A stretch of DNA of 38,940 nucleotides. It comes from a virus. Below, piece after piece: positions 20,432 through 28,137 of the stretch. A program made the translations under genes and the position numbers. The notes under the pieces were generated by a model that saw only the letters and a list, made by a program, of their open reading frames with translations, searched no databases and had not been told where the DNA came from. Location of the stretch: positions 1 through 38,940 of IMG/VR virus record IMGVR_UViG_3300032731_001386; one strand, written 5' to 3'. Within the stretch, counting starts at the first letter, position 1. Each line of letters starts with the position of its first letter.

Positions 20432-20572
20432 ATGGTAGCCACGATCTCCCGTTCCCTGCTCAACCGTATTGCTCGAGTACTGATTCGGGCCATGCACAGC
20501 CCCAAGGCGGCGTTTCAAACCTATTTGGATGAAAACCCATGGAGCCTAGAAGCGAGAATATACGACACTTAA
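20432..20572 (+). CDS. Hypothetical protein, 46 aa
   Basis: ATG 20432 to TAA 20572 encodes MVATISRSLLNRIARVLIRA, then MHSPKAAFQTYLDENPWSLE. An amphipathic basic helix is followed by a short globular part. Its 3' end overlaps the phosphatase start by 34 nt. The other frame here (20347-20532) is rich in Gln/His/Pro and less likely. Confidence 0.45.
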   Translation: MVATISRSLLNRIARVLIRAMHSPKAAFQTYLDENPWSLEARIYDT

Positions 20573-21228
20573 CGGACACTGACTCACGCCCATATGCGTT
20601 TGTGGGAGACCTTCACAACCGGAGTAGCCTACTAGACTTGATACTCAGTCGTGACCCGACCCACAAGTACTACTATGTGTTTTTGGGGGACATTCTCCAC
20701 AGAAAAATCTTCTTCAAAAACAGTAAACGTACCTCTCCGATCCGAATTCTCGAGTCTGTGGCGACCCTGATCGATCAGGGCCGAGCGACCCTGGTCCTTG
20801 GAAATAACGAAAATTACGTCCTTAAGTCGTTAATTATGCCGAGCCAGAGCATCAAGAAGAAGGAGCTGAAATACACCCTGGAGTGTCTACGCGAACTCCC
20901 CCTCACCGAGAGGCTGCGCTACATATCAATGTTGTCTAACGCCCCCACTCATCTCGAGCTGGAGGGCCGGTACCGCCTCGCTCACGCCTACTACCCCCAC
21001 CCTGGACAAAACATCCCCCGGGATACGATTCTGTTCGGGCCGGGCTACGCGTGGTTCCGCGACTCCGACCTAGAGACCCGCCACATGATCGACCCCCAAT
21101 ACATGTACTTTTTTGGTCACTACGGGTTGCCATATCGCCGCGAGAACGTAAACATCCTCGATGCGACAAATCTTGAGGCGACTGGCGTGTACTACACCGA
21201 TCGGGACGAATCCGTGGTATACTATTAG
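20539..21228 (+). CDS. Calcineurin-like metallophosphatase, 229 aa
   Basis: The metal-site motifs occur in order: AFVGDLHNRSSLLDLIL (GDxH, ~24-40), VFLGDILHRK (GDxx, ~52-61), LVLGNNENYVL (GN-x-E, ~94-104), RLAHAYY (~143-149) and FFGHYGLPY (GH, ~189-197). The general acid His of GNHE is Asn here, and DRG after GD is changed, so activity or substrate may differ from lambda-type protein phosphatases. It may act on proteins, nucleotides or RNA ends. ATG 20539 overlaps the small gene before it. Confidence 0.75.
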   Translation: MEPRSENIRHLTDTDSRPYAFVGDLHNRSSLLDLILSRDPTHKYYYVFLGDILHRKIFFKNSKRTSPIRILESVATLIDQGRATLVLGNNENYVLKSLIMPSQSIKKKELKYTLECLRELPLTERLRYISMLSNAPTHLELEGRYRLAHAYYPHPGQNIPRDTILFGPGYAWFRDSDLETRHMIDPQYMYFFGHYGLPYRRENVNILDATNLEATGVYYTDRDESVVYY

Positions 21229-21247
21229 CTGATAGCTGGATAGCTCT

Positions 21248-24004
21248 GTGTCCCACCTAAGCCCCCTTGGGTACTCCGTCCTCTCTCCCTCGATGACCCG
21301 GGCGGCCTTTGGCGCTGAGGCTGTAAACCAATACTCCCCCGATTTATCTTTAGTCCCCGCGATCATGGAGGAGATGGAAAAGTTTGGGGTCAAGTTTCCG
21401 ATTAAAAATCCGGATGCGTTTACAAAGATGCCCGAGTTTTATATACCACCGTTGGTAGGAAACAACATCTCCCAGCATTTTGATAACATAGGCAAAGAGA
21501 TTTTATCCGATAGGGTTAAGTTATTAAAGAATTTTGCTGACTGCGATGTGCCACACCCTCCTCTCTCATCGGAGCTGGTGTACGCCAAAGGCTGGACGAG
21601 ATACCGCTGGAACAGGATTGACGAGTACGAGACGGAGTGGGAGTGGGAGGTGGAGCCGGCCCCGGACGGATTGGCTGGAATCGATATCGCCATCTTTGAC
21701 TGCGAGACATTCGTCAAGGGTACGGCGTTCGGGCATCCGATCCTCGCGACAGTCGTATCCCCCGACTCGTATTGGGTGTGGATGCACGATAGTTTTGTTG
21801 ATGAGACGATACCCTACACGCCCACCCTGGTGCCTCTGGGGACGGTTAATTCCCTCCTGATCGCCCACAACGTGGGGTTTGACCGTCAACGCACCCAGGA
21901 AGCCTATTACCTGAAGCATGACCCATTTCACCCTACCGAGCCCTTCGGCAACTTGTGGTTTGACACCATGTCCGCTCACATCAATGTGTCCGGATTGGCA
22001 TCGGAACAACGGTTCATGTTTACCCAAAACGACTCTTCGTTTACGGGCATTACCCAGCCTGTCTGGGCTGACAAGGGGTCGATGAACAATCTGGTCGATG
22101 CGTATAACTTCCACTGCCAGCCGATGATACCGCTGGAGAAGGAAACCAAGAAGACCCGTAATCTGTTTGTGGTGGCCGAGTCGATGGGGGATTTTGTCCC
22201 GGATCGTGATGAGCTGGTGACATACGCCCTGCAGGACGCTAAAGTCACCTACGACCTATATGCCGTACTGGTCCTGAAGTATCTTCAGGCTAACCCGTCT
22301 CTTACGACCCTATACGGGCATTTCGCCCAAACCGGATCGGTATTGCCGGTCACATCGGACTGGAATTACTGGGTAGCTAACTGCGAGAAGGTGTGGGAGG
22401 AGTCGATCTCTAGACAGGATGAGTTGTTGGGAGAGATGGCCGAACAGCTATTACTGGACTGGCGCAATGATGATATCGATGTTGTTTCGGATCCGTGGTT
22501 GTCCCAACTCGATTGGGAGGCCAATTACGCCTTGAAGAAGGACGGTAAGCCCAAGTCGGTGTGGTATGGGATTCCGATATGGTACAGGAAAAACGCCAAG
22601 AACAGCAAGGAGTTGGGGCGTATTGTACTCGAGCCCATCAGCACAAAAAGCCGGGTCAGCCACATCCTACTACGGTTGAAGTGGAAAGGGCAACCGCTGG
22701 TGTATAACAATCTACGTGGCTGGACTTATTGGGATGACGAGAAGTCACAATGCGAACGGGTGCCACACACCGATGGGGACGGAATAAATGTCGGTGGGGT
22801 CCTGAGCAAAGACTATCTGGATGATTTTGAATCTGGCACCCTATCGAGCGACTTGCCCCAAGCCCAAGAATTGATCCGTCTCGCGATCAAAGTTTCTTAC
22901 TGGACATCGGTCCGTAGTCGCGTCAGGGACCAATTGCCGATACGGGCGATCGACTCCACGGAGATGACGATCGTCATCCCGCAGACCGTCCCCCACAACA
23001 CGGCCACTAATCGGGCTGGAGAACGCCTCTGGCTGACTGTCCCCGACCCCAAGCCGGACAAGATCGGGACGGAGGTGAAGACTCGAGTGCAGGTCGAGTC
23101 CCCGTGGACATTTGTATCCTCCGACTATGACGGTCAGGAGTCTGTGGTGGCCTCGATCTTTGCGGATTGCCAGTACAGGATGGCCGGCAGCACTCAGTTT
23201 GGGCATAGCGTGCTGGCGGGTTCGAAGGAGGACGGAACCGACATGCACAGTGTGACCGCTAGCACTATTGGTATATCCCGGACAATTGCCAAGAACTGCA
23301 ATTACGGGATGTTGTACGGATCCGGAGCCAAGACATTGGCGGCCACTATCTGTAAGGGGAACAAGTCGATATTGTTAGCTGACGCTTTGTCGATGGGCAA
23401 GAAGCTTATAGCATCGAAGAAGGGTAAAAAAGCTTCGGCAATGTCTCCCAACTTAATCGGCGGTAGCGACTCACTCGCTTATAACGAGATGTCCCGGATA
23501 GCCAATACACCCGTACCCCTCAACCCCCTCAGCGGGACTCGGATGTCGACAGCTTTCCGTCCCAAAGTTGTAGGTAGCGACTTTTTTACAATGCGGAATA
23601 ATTGGGTAATTCAGTCCACCGGAAGCGCCATGCTGCACGCATTCCTTACGGCCATGGAGCACCTAACTAGGCGTTATGATGTCCGAGCCCGATTCTGTAT
23701 GTCCGTACACGACAGCGTACTGTTTATGTGCCGCGAGGAAGACGCCGACCTCGTTAGTGCGTTGTACCAGATCGCTCACTTGTGGTCGTGGGCCTGGCTC
23801 CGGTACAATTACGGGATTTGCGAGATGCCTCACGCCAATGCGTGGTTCAGCAGTATCGAAGTAGACAAGATCTTTCGGAAATCGGCTACGGCCAGTACGG
23901 TGACGGTATCCCAACCCCACCACGAGCAGGACGGACGCGCCCACACTATAACAACCCTGATCCCCGTGCTAAACTCACTCCGTACCCTCGAACAGATCAC
24001 ATGA
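21248..24004 (+). CDS. Family A DNA polymerase, mitochondrial POLG-like
   Basis: The phage replicase. From GTG 21248 (918 aa; ATG 21293 is an alternative), the 3'-5' exonuclease sites are DCETF (D151/E153), IAHNVGFDR (D212) and YALQD (Y326/D330). Polymerase motif A is SSDYDGQESVVAS (D626), motif B GISRTIAKNCNYGMLYGSGA (~675-694), and motif C CMSVHDSVLFMCREED (H821/D822). These, plus WVIQSTGSAMLHAFLTAME and the end WFSSIEVDKIFRK, follow human POLG remarkably closely (VHD-x-V...REED; GISREHAKxxNYGRxYG). Motif C is HDS rather than HDE. It is coupled to the next gene by ATGA. Confidence 0.92.
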   Translation: MSHLSPLGYSVLSPSMTRAAFGAEAVNQYSPDLSLVPAIMEEMEKFGVKFPIKNPDAFTKMPEFYIPPLVGNNISQHFDNIGKEILSDRVKLLKNFADCDVPHPPLSSELVYAKGWTRYRWNRIDEYETEWEWEVEPAPDGLAGIDIAIFDCETFVKGTAFGHPILATVVSPDSYWVWMHDSFVDETIPYTPTLVPLGTVNSLLIAHNVGFDRQRTQEAYYLKHDPFHPTEPFGNLWFDTMSAHINVSGLASEQRFMFTQNDSSFTGITQPVWADKGSMNNLVDAYNFHCQPMIPLEKETKKTRNLFVVAESMGDFVPDRDELVTYALQDAKVTYDLYAVLVLKYLQANPSLTTLYGHFAQTGSVLPVTSDWNYWVANCEKVWEESISRQDELLGEMAEQLLLDWRNDDIDVVSDPWLSQLDWEANYALKKDGKPKSVWYGIPIWYRKNAKNSKELGRIVLEPISTKSRVSHILLRLKWKGQPLVYNNLRGWTYWDDEKSQCERVPHTDGDGINVGGVLSKDYLDDFESGTLSSDLPQAQELIRLAIKVSYWTSVRSRVRDQLPIRAIDSTEMTIVIPQTVPHNTATNRAGERLWLTVPDPKPDKIGTEVKTRVQVESPWTFVSSDYDGQESVVASIFADCQYRMAGSTQFGHSVLAGSKEDGTDMHSVTASTIGISRTIAKNCNYGMLYGSGAKTLAATICKGNKSILLADALSMGKKLIASKKGKKASAMSPNLIGGSDSLAYNEMSRIANTPVPLNPLSGTRMSTAFRPKVVGSDFFTMRNNWVIQSTGSAMLHAFLTAMEHLTRRYDVRARFCMSVHDSVLFMCREEDADLVSALYQIAHLWSWAWLRYNYGICEMPHANAWFSSIEVDKIFRKSATASTVTVSQPHHEQDGRAHTITTLIPVLNSLRTLEQIT

Positions 24005-24270
24005 CAAAACCCTTCAACGAGGATGTTATCTCGGAGCGTGAGTACATTGGGGAGTTTGTCAAAGCTTGTGATGAGTGCAGCACAGATTACGTTACAGGCT
24101 TTCTGGTCATGAATGAGCTCAACCCCAACAGCGACCTTAACAGACCCATCTATCACCTCCATAGGCTGCTGGTCGAACAAGCCGAGCTAAACCCTCGCGA
24201 GGCCATTTCCCTCATCGACAACGCCATCTACGCCCTGCTCAACGGAGGATCGTCCAGTTCCGTGGTATAG
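24001..24270 (+). CDS. Hypothetical protein, 89 aa, coupled to the polymerase
   Basis: ATG 24001 overlaps the polymerase stop (ATGA). The product (MTKPFNEDVISEREYIGEFV...) is acidic and helical (LLVEQAELNPREAISLIDNA), ending in a Ser-rich tail. No domain recognised. The coupling suggests a replication accessory protein, which is inference. A good terminator follows. Confidence 0.6.
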   Translation: MTKPFNEDVISEREYIGEFVKACDECSTDYVTGFLVMNELNPNSDLNRPIYHLHRLLVEQAELNPREAISLIDNAIYALLNGGSSSSVV

Positions 24271-24297
24271 TTTCTTCGGAAGTGGAATCCCGTCAAA

Positions 24298-24338
24298 GGC
24301 GAGTGAGAGGACCTGACCCCTCGCCCGTCCTTTTTTTT
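24298..24338 (+). terminator. Rho-independent terminator after the polymerase operon
   Basis: GGCGAG (24298-24303) pairs with CTCGCC (24320-24325), followed after 5 nt by eight T residues (24331-24338). Confidence 0.8.
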
Positions 24339-24539
24339 GCTAGTTGACGCCGAGAGCATGTGCATGTTAGTCTCGACCCTACGAGAACTGGGGGGCTTGC
24401 CTCTCAATCTCCAATCGCTCAACTTTTCGGATTAGTTCGTTTCGTTGGGTGTCGCGGCCCCAGACAAGCGGAGGTAAATGGGAACTTTAGTTCTTACTCC
24501 GTCATCGCGCTGTTGCCGTTTGTCCTTTGCTAAATCCAA
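24339..24539. other. Intergenic gap before the RlpA-like gene
   Basis: No convincing gene. TTGACG and TTAGTC 17 nt apart (about 24345-24373) may form a promoter. GGAGG lies 3 nt before an ATG at 24477 that opens only a 35-codon frame. Confidence 0.35.
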
Positions 24540-24902
24540 ATGCTCAAATCACTTTCAGTCGCTATCGCCACCCTGGGCGTACTAGGTACCTCTCTCCCCG
24601 CAAACGCAGCCTCCTGCGGGTCTGCTTCGTTCTACGGTGTTGGAGACCCCTATCACGGCCGTCGTACTGCCAGCGGCGAGATTTTTGATGCCTACGGGCT
24701 AACTACGGCAAGTAAAACACTTCCGTTCGGAACCCGCATACGCGTCACCAATCAATCCAACGGTAAAAGCGTTGTGGTCCGAGTCAATGACGACGGTCCG
24801 CACGTCTACGGTCGTATCCTTGACCTGTCCTACGGTGCGTTCTCCCGGATCTCATCTCCGAGTCAAGGAGTAATCCCACGGGTGTGTTTTACGCGTCTGT
24901 AA
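24540..24902 (+). CDS. Secreted RlpA-like double-psi beta-barrel protein, 120 aa
   Basis: A signal peptide (MLKSLSVAIATLGVLGTSLP, then ANA) precedes a full RlpA core: CGSASFYGVGDPYHGRRTAS (~27-46), LPFGTRIRVTNQSNGKSVVV (~62-81), RVNDDGPHVYGRILDLSYGA with the conserved Asp. Bacterial RlpA is a lytic transglycosylase that acts on septal peptidoglycan. A phage copy with a signal peptide could open or remodel the wall for lysis or entry. It lacks the SPOR domain. It is flanked by terminators on both sides, so it is a single-gene unit. Confidence 0.85.
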   Translation: MLKSLSVAIATLGVLGTSLPANAASCGSASFYGVGDPYHGRRTASGEIFDAYGLTTASKTLPFGTRIRVTNQSNGKSVVVRVNDDGPHVYGRILDLSYGAFSRISSPSQGVIPRVCFTRL

Positions 24903-24911
24903 GACTGGTTT

Positions 24912-24937
24912 CGGGGGCCCCATGGCCCCCGTTTTTT
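24912..24937. terminator. Strong GC-rich terminator, shared by convergent genes
   Basis: CGGGGGCC...GGCCCCCG (24912-24931) followed by TTTTTT (24932-24937). It serves the plus-strand RlpA-like gene. The reverse strand has a weaker U-tract. Confidence 0.85.
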
Positions 24938-25355
24938 ACATTTTCCCACAGGAAGAACCCAGCAAGTATTTGATAGACCGGAAGTCGGTCATCGCCGCCT
25001 CGATCAGATTCAGGATGCCGTATTCACCAGCGTCATCACACTTCTCATGGAGCTTGTCCAGAGCTTCGCACACGTCCTCAGCTACCCCGCACAACTCGGT
25101 TACCAGCTCGGTACCGGTCGACCACTCGAGCTCAGGCACATCATGGAACATTTTGGCCGGGATCTCAATTTTGCTACCCCGAGCCTGTTCGGCCATCGGA
25201 TCGATGTGGGCTTCGGACATCTCGTACACACGCTGGAACAGCAAGTGCAGGGAGTAGAACTCTCCACTTTCTCCGGTCACGTTAAAGTGACTGAGCTGGG
25301 CGGCATACGTGAACGATGCCAGCTTGGTTAGGGCGTCAACGAATTCGGTTTCCAT
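24936..25355 (-). CDS. Dps-like ferritin-fold protein, 139 aa
   Basis: The segment LSHFNVTGESGEFYSLHLLF, QRVYEMSEAHIDPMAEQARG follows the Dps signature H-x-N-V-x-G...F-x-x-L-H-x-x-F...D-x-x-A-E, keeping the His, Asp and Glu of the ferroxidase site. Dps proteins form 12-mers that bind iron and protect DNA from peroxide. Length is slightly short for the family. In a phage it could protect DNA or bind nucleoprotein. It is the last gene of the minus-strand virion block, and ends at the shared terminator. Confidence 0.75.
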   Translation of the reverse strand: METEFVDALTKLASFTYAAQLSHFNVTGESGEFYSLHLLFQRVYEMSEAHIDPMAEQARGSKIEIPAKMFHDVPELEWSTGTELVTELCGVAEDVCEALDKLHEKCDDAGEYGILNLIEAAMTDFRSIKYLLGSSCGKM

Positions 25356-25391
25356 GGTGGGGGGGGTGGATAGGGTGATAACGAGGGGCGG

Positions 25392-26333
25392 TTAGGTCAC
25401 CGACCGCTCATTATATACCAGATTTGGTCTAATAGACAATGCCTGATACGAACTTGTCTCCGGCTCGGTGTTGGGCACTGTGCCCACCGAATTTCTCCAC
25501 AATCCCGCATCGATGTTTAGTTTAAACCAGTCGGGATACTCCTTCCCCGAATCAATACCTGCCCGGCTACATTTCCACACATCGGTCAGGGTTCCGGTCA
25601 CCACCTTGCTGTTGTCGATTGTCCCGTTGGCCCGAATCGCAGTGATCGGGGTAAACGCATACGTCGCGTTGCCGTCACCGGTGCACGTGACCGTCAGATT
25701 GTCCCCGATCAACCTCCCACACCGCACATCTTCGACAACGTACCGCTGGACGGTGTTGGGCCCGATGGCACGGCGCCACACAGCCAAACCAGTCTGTCGG
25801 CTCTCCGTGCCCGGTGTCACCAGGCACTTCCGGACCGGTAGGAAATCCCCCACCTGCACGGGGTCGAATGCCGCGCACGGTTGGCTGTAGAATCGGCCAT
25901 CCGCGACCAGAACATCGATCGTGTAGGTTTGCTCATAGACGAACTGGCTAGCGTCCTTCGTGACTTGTACAAACCGTTCCGGACCCAGCTCGAAGCCGGT
26001 TTGAAACTCCAGGCCCGGCACCTCTGGGACCCAACCCGTCACCGCGTCGGCCAACAGATCGAGGATGGGCAAACAGAACGAATGCCCCTCCCGCTGAACC
26101 TGTTTCTGTACCAGTGTGAGTGTGTAGTTCAGCGAACGGTTTCGGACCGTCGGGATATACGCCCCCCGGTTCGGGTTGTTGGTACTGGCTGAGGTAAACG
26201 AAACAACGATCATTGCTTGCTCGGCTACGCGTCCCGACTGGTCGAGTTCCTCCGCAAGCCGAAGCACTACCGCACTCTGGCCCAGGGTCTCATGCACCCT
26301 CTTATGGAGTTGGTTTTCTATCTCGAGCAGCAT
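25392..26333 (-). CDS. Gp37/DUF1834-like tail protein, 313 aa
   Basis: The first ~120 residues (MLLEIENQLHKRVHETLG; VVVSFTSASTNN-like strand; LDLLADAVTGWVPEVPG) match the pattern of Gp37/DUF1834-like tail completion proteins: an N-terminal helix, a central strand, and L-x-G-W near residue 110. The C-terminal half is beta-rich (LTVTCTGDGNATYAFTPITA). It starts 36 nt after a GTTGAAAGC motif. It probably joins the tail tube to the neck. Confidence 0.55.
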   Translation of the reverse strand: MLLEIENQLHKRVHETLGQSAVVLRLAEELDQSGRVAEQAMIVVSFTSASTNNPNRGAYIPTVRNRSLNYTLTLVQKQVQREGHSFCLPILDLLADAVTGWVPEVPGLEFQTGFELGPERFVQVTKDASQFVYEQTYTIDVLVADGRFYSQPCAAFDPVQVGDFLPVRKCLVTPGTESRQTGLAVWRRAIGPNTVQRYVVEDVRCGRLIGDNLTVTCTGDGNATYAFTPITAIRANGTIDNSKVVTGTLTDVWKCSRAGIDSGKEYPDWFKLNIDAGLWRNSVGTVPNTEPETSSYQALSIRPNLVYNERSVT

Positions 26334-26369
26334 AGCGGTTTTGAGTTAGGATGTATACACCCCCACTCT

Positions 26370-26378
26370 GCTTTCAAC
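26370..26378 (-). promoter_or_regulatory. GTTGAAAGC motif upstream of 25392-26333
   Basis: Exact copy on the minus strand, 36 nt before the start. It is back to back with a plus-strand copy at 26394-26402, as in a divergent promoter. Confidence 0.6.
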
Positions 26379-26393
26379 AGACCCTCTCACAGT

Positions 26394-26402
26394 GTTGAAA
26401 GA
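26394..26402 (+). promoter_or_regulatory. GTTGAAAGA motif upstream of 26436
   Basis: Last base A instead of C. 33 nt before the ATG at 26436. Confidence 0.45.
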
Positions 26403-26435
26403 AAGAGTGGGGAGTACTAACAACCGCGAGCTCAA

Positions 26436-26663
26436 ATGAAAGACAATGACTTGACCGGACCCGCCGTGGTATGGCAAAACACCCTAGACGATACGTATCG
26501 GTGTTACGTGCTCGCACAGTCCGACACCTACGGCTATCTGCGCATGGAGCGGATTGATACGGGCGATCGGATCCTTGACCTGGAGGTCCCGATCTCTCGG
26601 TATTTCCGAAACCGAGACGTGCTATACTGGGGAGATACGTGTATGGGGATGATCGATGGGTAA
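26436..26663 (+). CDS. Hypothetical protein, 75 aa
   Basis: ATG 26436 (MKDNDLTGPAVVWQNTLDDT). An all-beta pattern is likely (YRCYVLAQSDTYGYLRMERI). It has its own motif leader and runs opposite to the virion block. Its end overlaps the next gene. Confidence 0.5.
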   Translation: MKDNDLTGPAVVWQNTLDDTYRCYVLAQSDTYGYLRMERIDTGDRILDLEVPISRYFRNRDVLYWGDTCMGMIDG

Positions 26664-26832
26664 GGGAATCGAACACCACGAAAAGCGCCTACTGGAACGG
26701 ATGGTTCAAGCCGAAACCGTAACAGATCGCACCACTGCGCAACGAATTATCCGAAAGGCCAACAAACATCAACGTAAGATGTCCCGTCTCCGCCAACTCA
26801 TCCAGAAGGCGTTTGGGGGAAAAAGTTTATAA
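26656..26832 (+). CDS. Small basic protein, 58 aa
   Basis: ATG 26656 to TAA 26832 encodes MGKGIEHHEKRLLERMVQAE, then a Lys/Arg-rich helix (IIRKANKHQRKMSRLRQLIQ). The strongly basic helical character suggests nucleic-acid binding. It overlaps the upstream gene by 8 nt. No domain recognised. Confidence 0.5.
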   Translation: MGKGIEHHEKRLLERMVQAETVTDRTTAQRIIRKANKHQRKMSRLRQLIQKAFGGKSL

Positions 26833-26852
26833 TGGGTAGAGGGATATTGTCC

Positions 26853-27212
26853 CTAGAACTCCCCGCCAGACACAAATTCCAGCAGTTCCCACAACCCCGT
26901 TGTGTAGTTGTATGCCAGAATGTCTCCGGGCTGGGGGGAACGCTGAAAGTTTACATCGGCGAGATCGCGCAACTTTCTCGTAGCCTCGAGATTGATGATG
27001 TACTGCCGGAGTTCGCTAGCCGTTTGTTTGTATTCCGTGCTGTCCGGAAACACACCAAAATTAGAGACCGAAAGTCCTTGCAACCCGCTGTTGTTGTATC
27101 CGCAGTCAGCGTTTCCAGAAAACGGCACAATAGTCAACAGACTGGAGCCGCCAGGCATGCCCGGGTTGAGCGGGTCGTACCCGTAAGTTTGATTCTCGTC
27201 AGAGCTCCACAT
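26853..27212 (-). CDS. Tail-fibre-like protein, 119 aa
   Basis: ATG 27212 (MWSSDENQTYGYDPLNPGMP). Near the C-terminus RDLADVNFQRSPQPGDILAY, then NYTTGLWELLEF, matches the LxDVxxxxPxxGDxLxYNxxTGxW motif common in phage tail fibres and baseplate proteins. The middle has a predicted helix (YKQTASELRQYIINLEATRK), perhaps a trimeric coiled coil. Its start lies 15 nt after the DUF1320-like gene's stop. Confidence 0.6.
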   Translation of the reverse strand: MWSSDENQTYGYDPLNPGMPGGSSLLTIVPFSGNADCGYNNSGLQGLSVSNFGVFPDSTEYKQTASELRQYIINLEATRKLRDLADVNFQRSPQPGDILAYNYTTGLWELLEFVSGGEF

Positions 27213-27226
27213 GGACGGTAGGGGGG

Positions 27227-28015
27227 TTAGAAGGTGTCGGCTTCCTGAAGGCCGCCGGAGGTGGTCAAGTCGCCATCGGTGTTCTCCACCACCAGGACGT
27301 CGCCGCCATCGGGTGTAACAGCGTCCTGGGAGTCGGCAAACGATGCGATGTCGCGGGTCGTTTCCAGGTCATCGAACAGCTTGTTGACTTCGAGGGTGCT
27401 GTTACCGATGATGGTGGGAGTTTGCCGATCCAGTGAGCCGCTTGGTTGGCGGGGAGTGACATGATCGATAACGGGTGCTGGTTTGCGCTTGTACGGGTTC
27501 CAGCGGTTATTGGTGCCCCACCGCATCTCCCAACGCGCCAGAGAGGCGTCGGTGAACGCCCGGTCACGTTGGGTGTTCGACATGGTCATCGCACACGCGC
27601 TGCTCCAGTACCGGTAAGCTTCCTGCCACTTTATGCCGGAGGACGGGCTGGCTTTAGAGGCCCATAGGTCGAGTTGTTTGAGAGCGGATTCTGCGGCGTC
27701 TACGACCTGTTGCCGGGGTCGCAAAGTATCGAGATAATATCTAGCCAACGTAGCCTGTGTACGTCTATATGACCCTGCAATCAGGAGCTTTCCCTGGGGA
27801 GGGGCTGTCTCGATGAAATTATTTATAAGTATGGCGGCGTCGTGAAGAGCAACCTGGATACGCTGATAGTTGATTGTGTTGGCGGTCGGATCCTCGAGAC
27901 GGGATAGTTCCAGCGCCTCATTGAACCCAAAAACCCCAATGAAGTAATCTACGGTGGCCGGGTTGCAGTTGTTGGCAACGCCGTAAGCGTCAGGGGGCGG
28001 AGTGTATGGGGCCAC
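27227..28015 (-). CDS. Head-tail adaptor, DUF1320/Gp36-like, 262 aa
   Basis: Residues ~25-130 follow the DUF1320 pattern: FGFNEALELSRLEDPTANTI, then a helix ALHDAAILINNFIETAPP, then ATLARYYLDTLRPRQQVVDA and ALKQLDLW. Such proteins join the head-completion ring. A longer, polar C-terminal tail is present. The start lies 26 nt after a GTTGAAAGC motif; the gene follows the capsid gene and its terminator, as usual in head modules. Confidence 0.6.
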   Translation of the reverse strand: MAPYTPPPDAYGVANNCNPATVDYFIGVFGFNEALELSRLEDPTANTINYQRIQVALHDAAILINNFIETAPPQGKLLIAGSYRRTQATLARYYLDTLRPRQQVVDAAESALKQLDLWASKASPSSGIKWQEAYRYWSSACAMTMSNTQRDRAFTDASLARWEMRWGTNNRWNPYKRKPAPVIDHVTPRQPSGSLDRQTPTIIGNSTLEVNKLFDDLETTRDIASFADSQDAVTPDGGDVLVVENTDGDLTTSGGLQEADTF

Positions 28016-28041
28016 GGCTGGGTGATTACTACTTCTATGGA

Positions 28042-28050
28042 GCTTTCAAC
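28042..28050 (-). promoter_or_regulatory. GTTGAAAGC motif upstream of the head-tail adaptor
   Basis: Exact copy, minus strand, 26 nt before the start at 28015. Confidence 0.6.
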
Positions 28051-28082
28051 GCGGGGGTGGTGGTTGATTACCCCGTATAGAC

Positions 28083-28112
28083 AAAAAAAAAGCCCGTCAA
28101 ACGACGAGCTTT
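28083..28112 (-). terminator. Terminator after the major capsid gene
   Basis: On the minus strand AAGC-TCGTC, GTTT, GAC-GGGCTT is followed by nine T residues (28083-28091). Confidence 0.8.
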
Positions 28113-28137
28113 ATATCTACAGCCTTAATTGTTAGGC

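Noticed and set aside
24371-24480. Minus-strand fragment LPPLVWGRDTQRNELIRKVE
   Set aside because: Reads like protein but has no start codon and only about 35 codons; could be a relic, not supported enough to list.
24477-24584. 35-codon frame after a good GGAGG
   Set aside because: Spacing is only 3 nt, the product is Ser/Cys-rich, and it overlaps the RlpA-like signal peptide.
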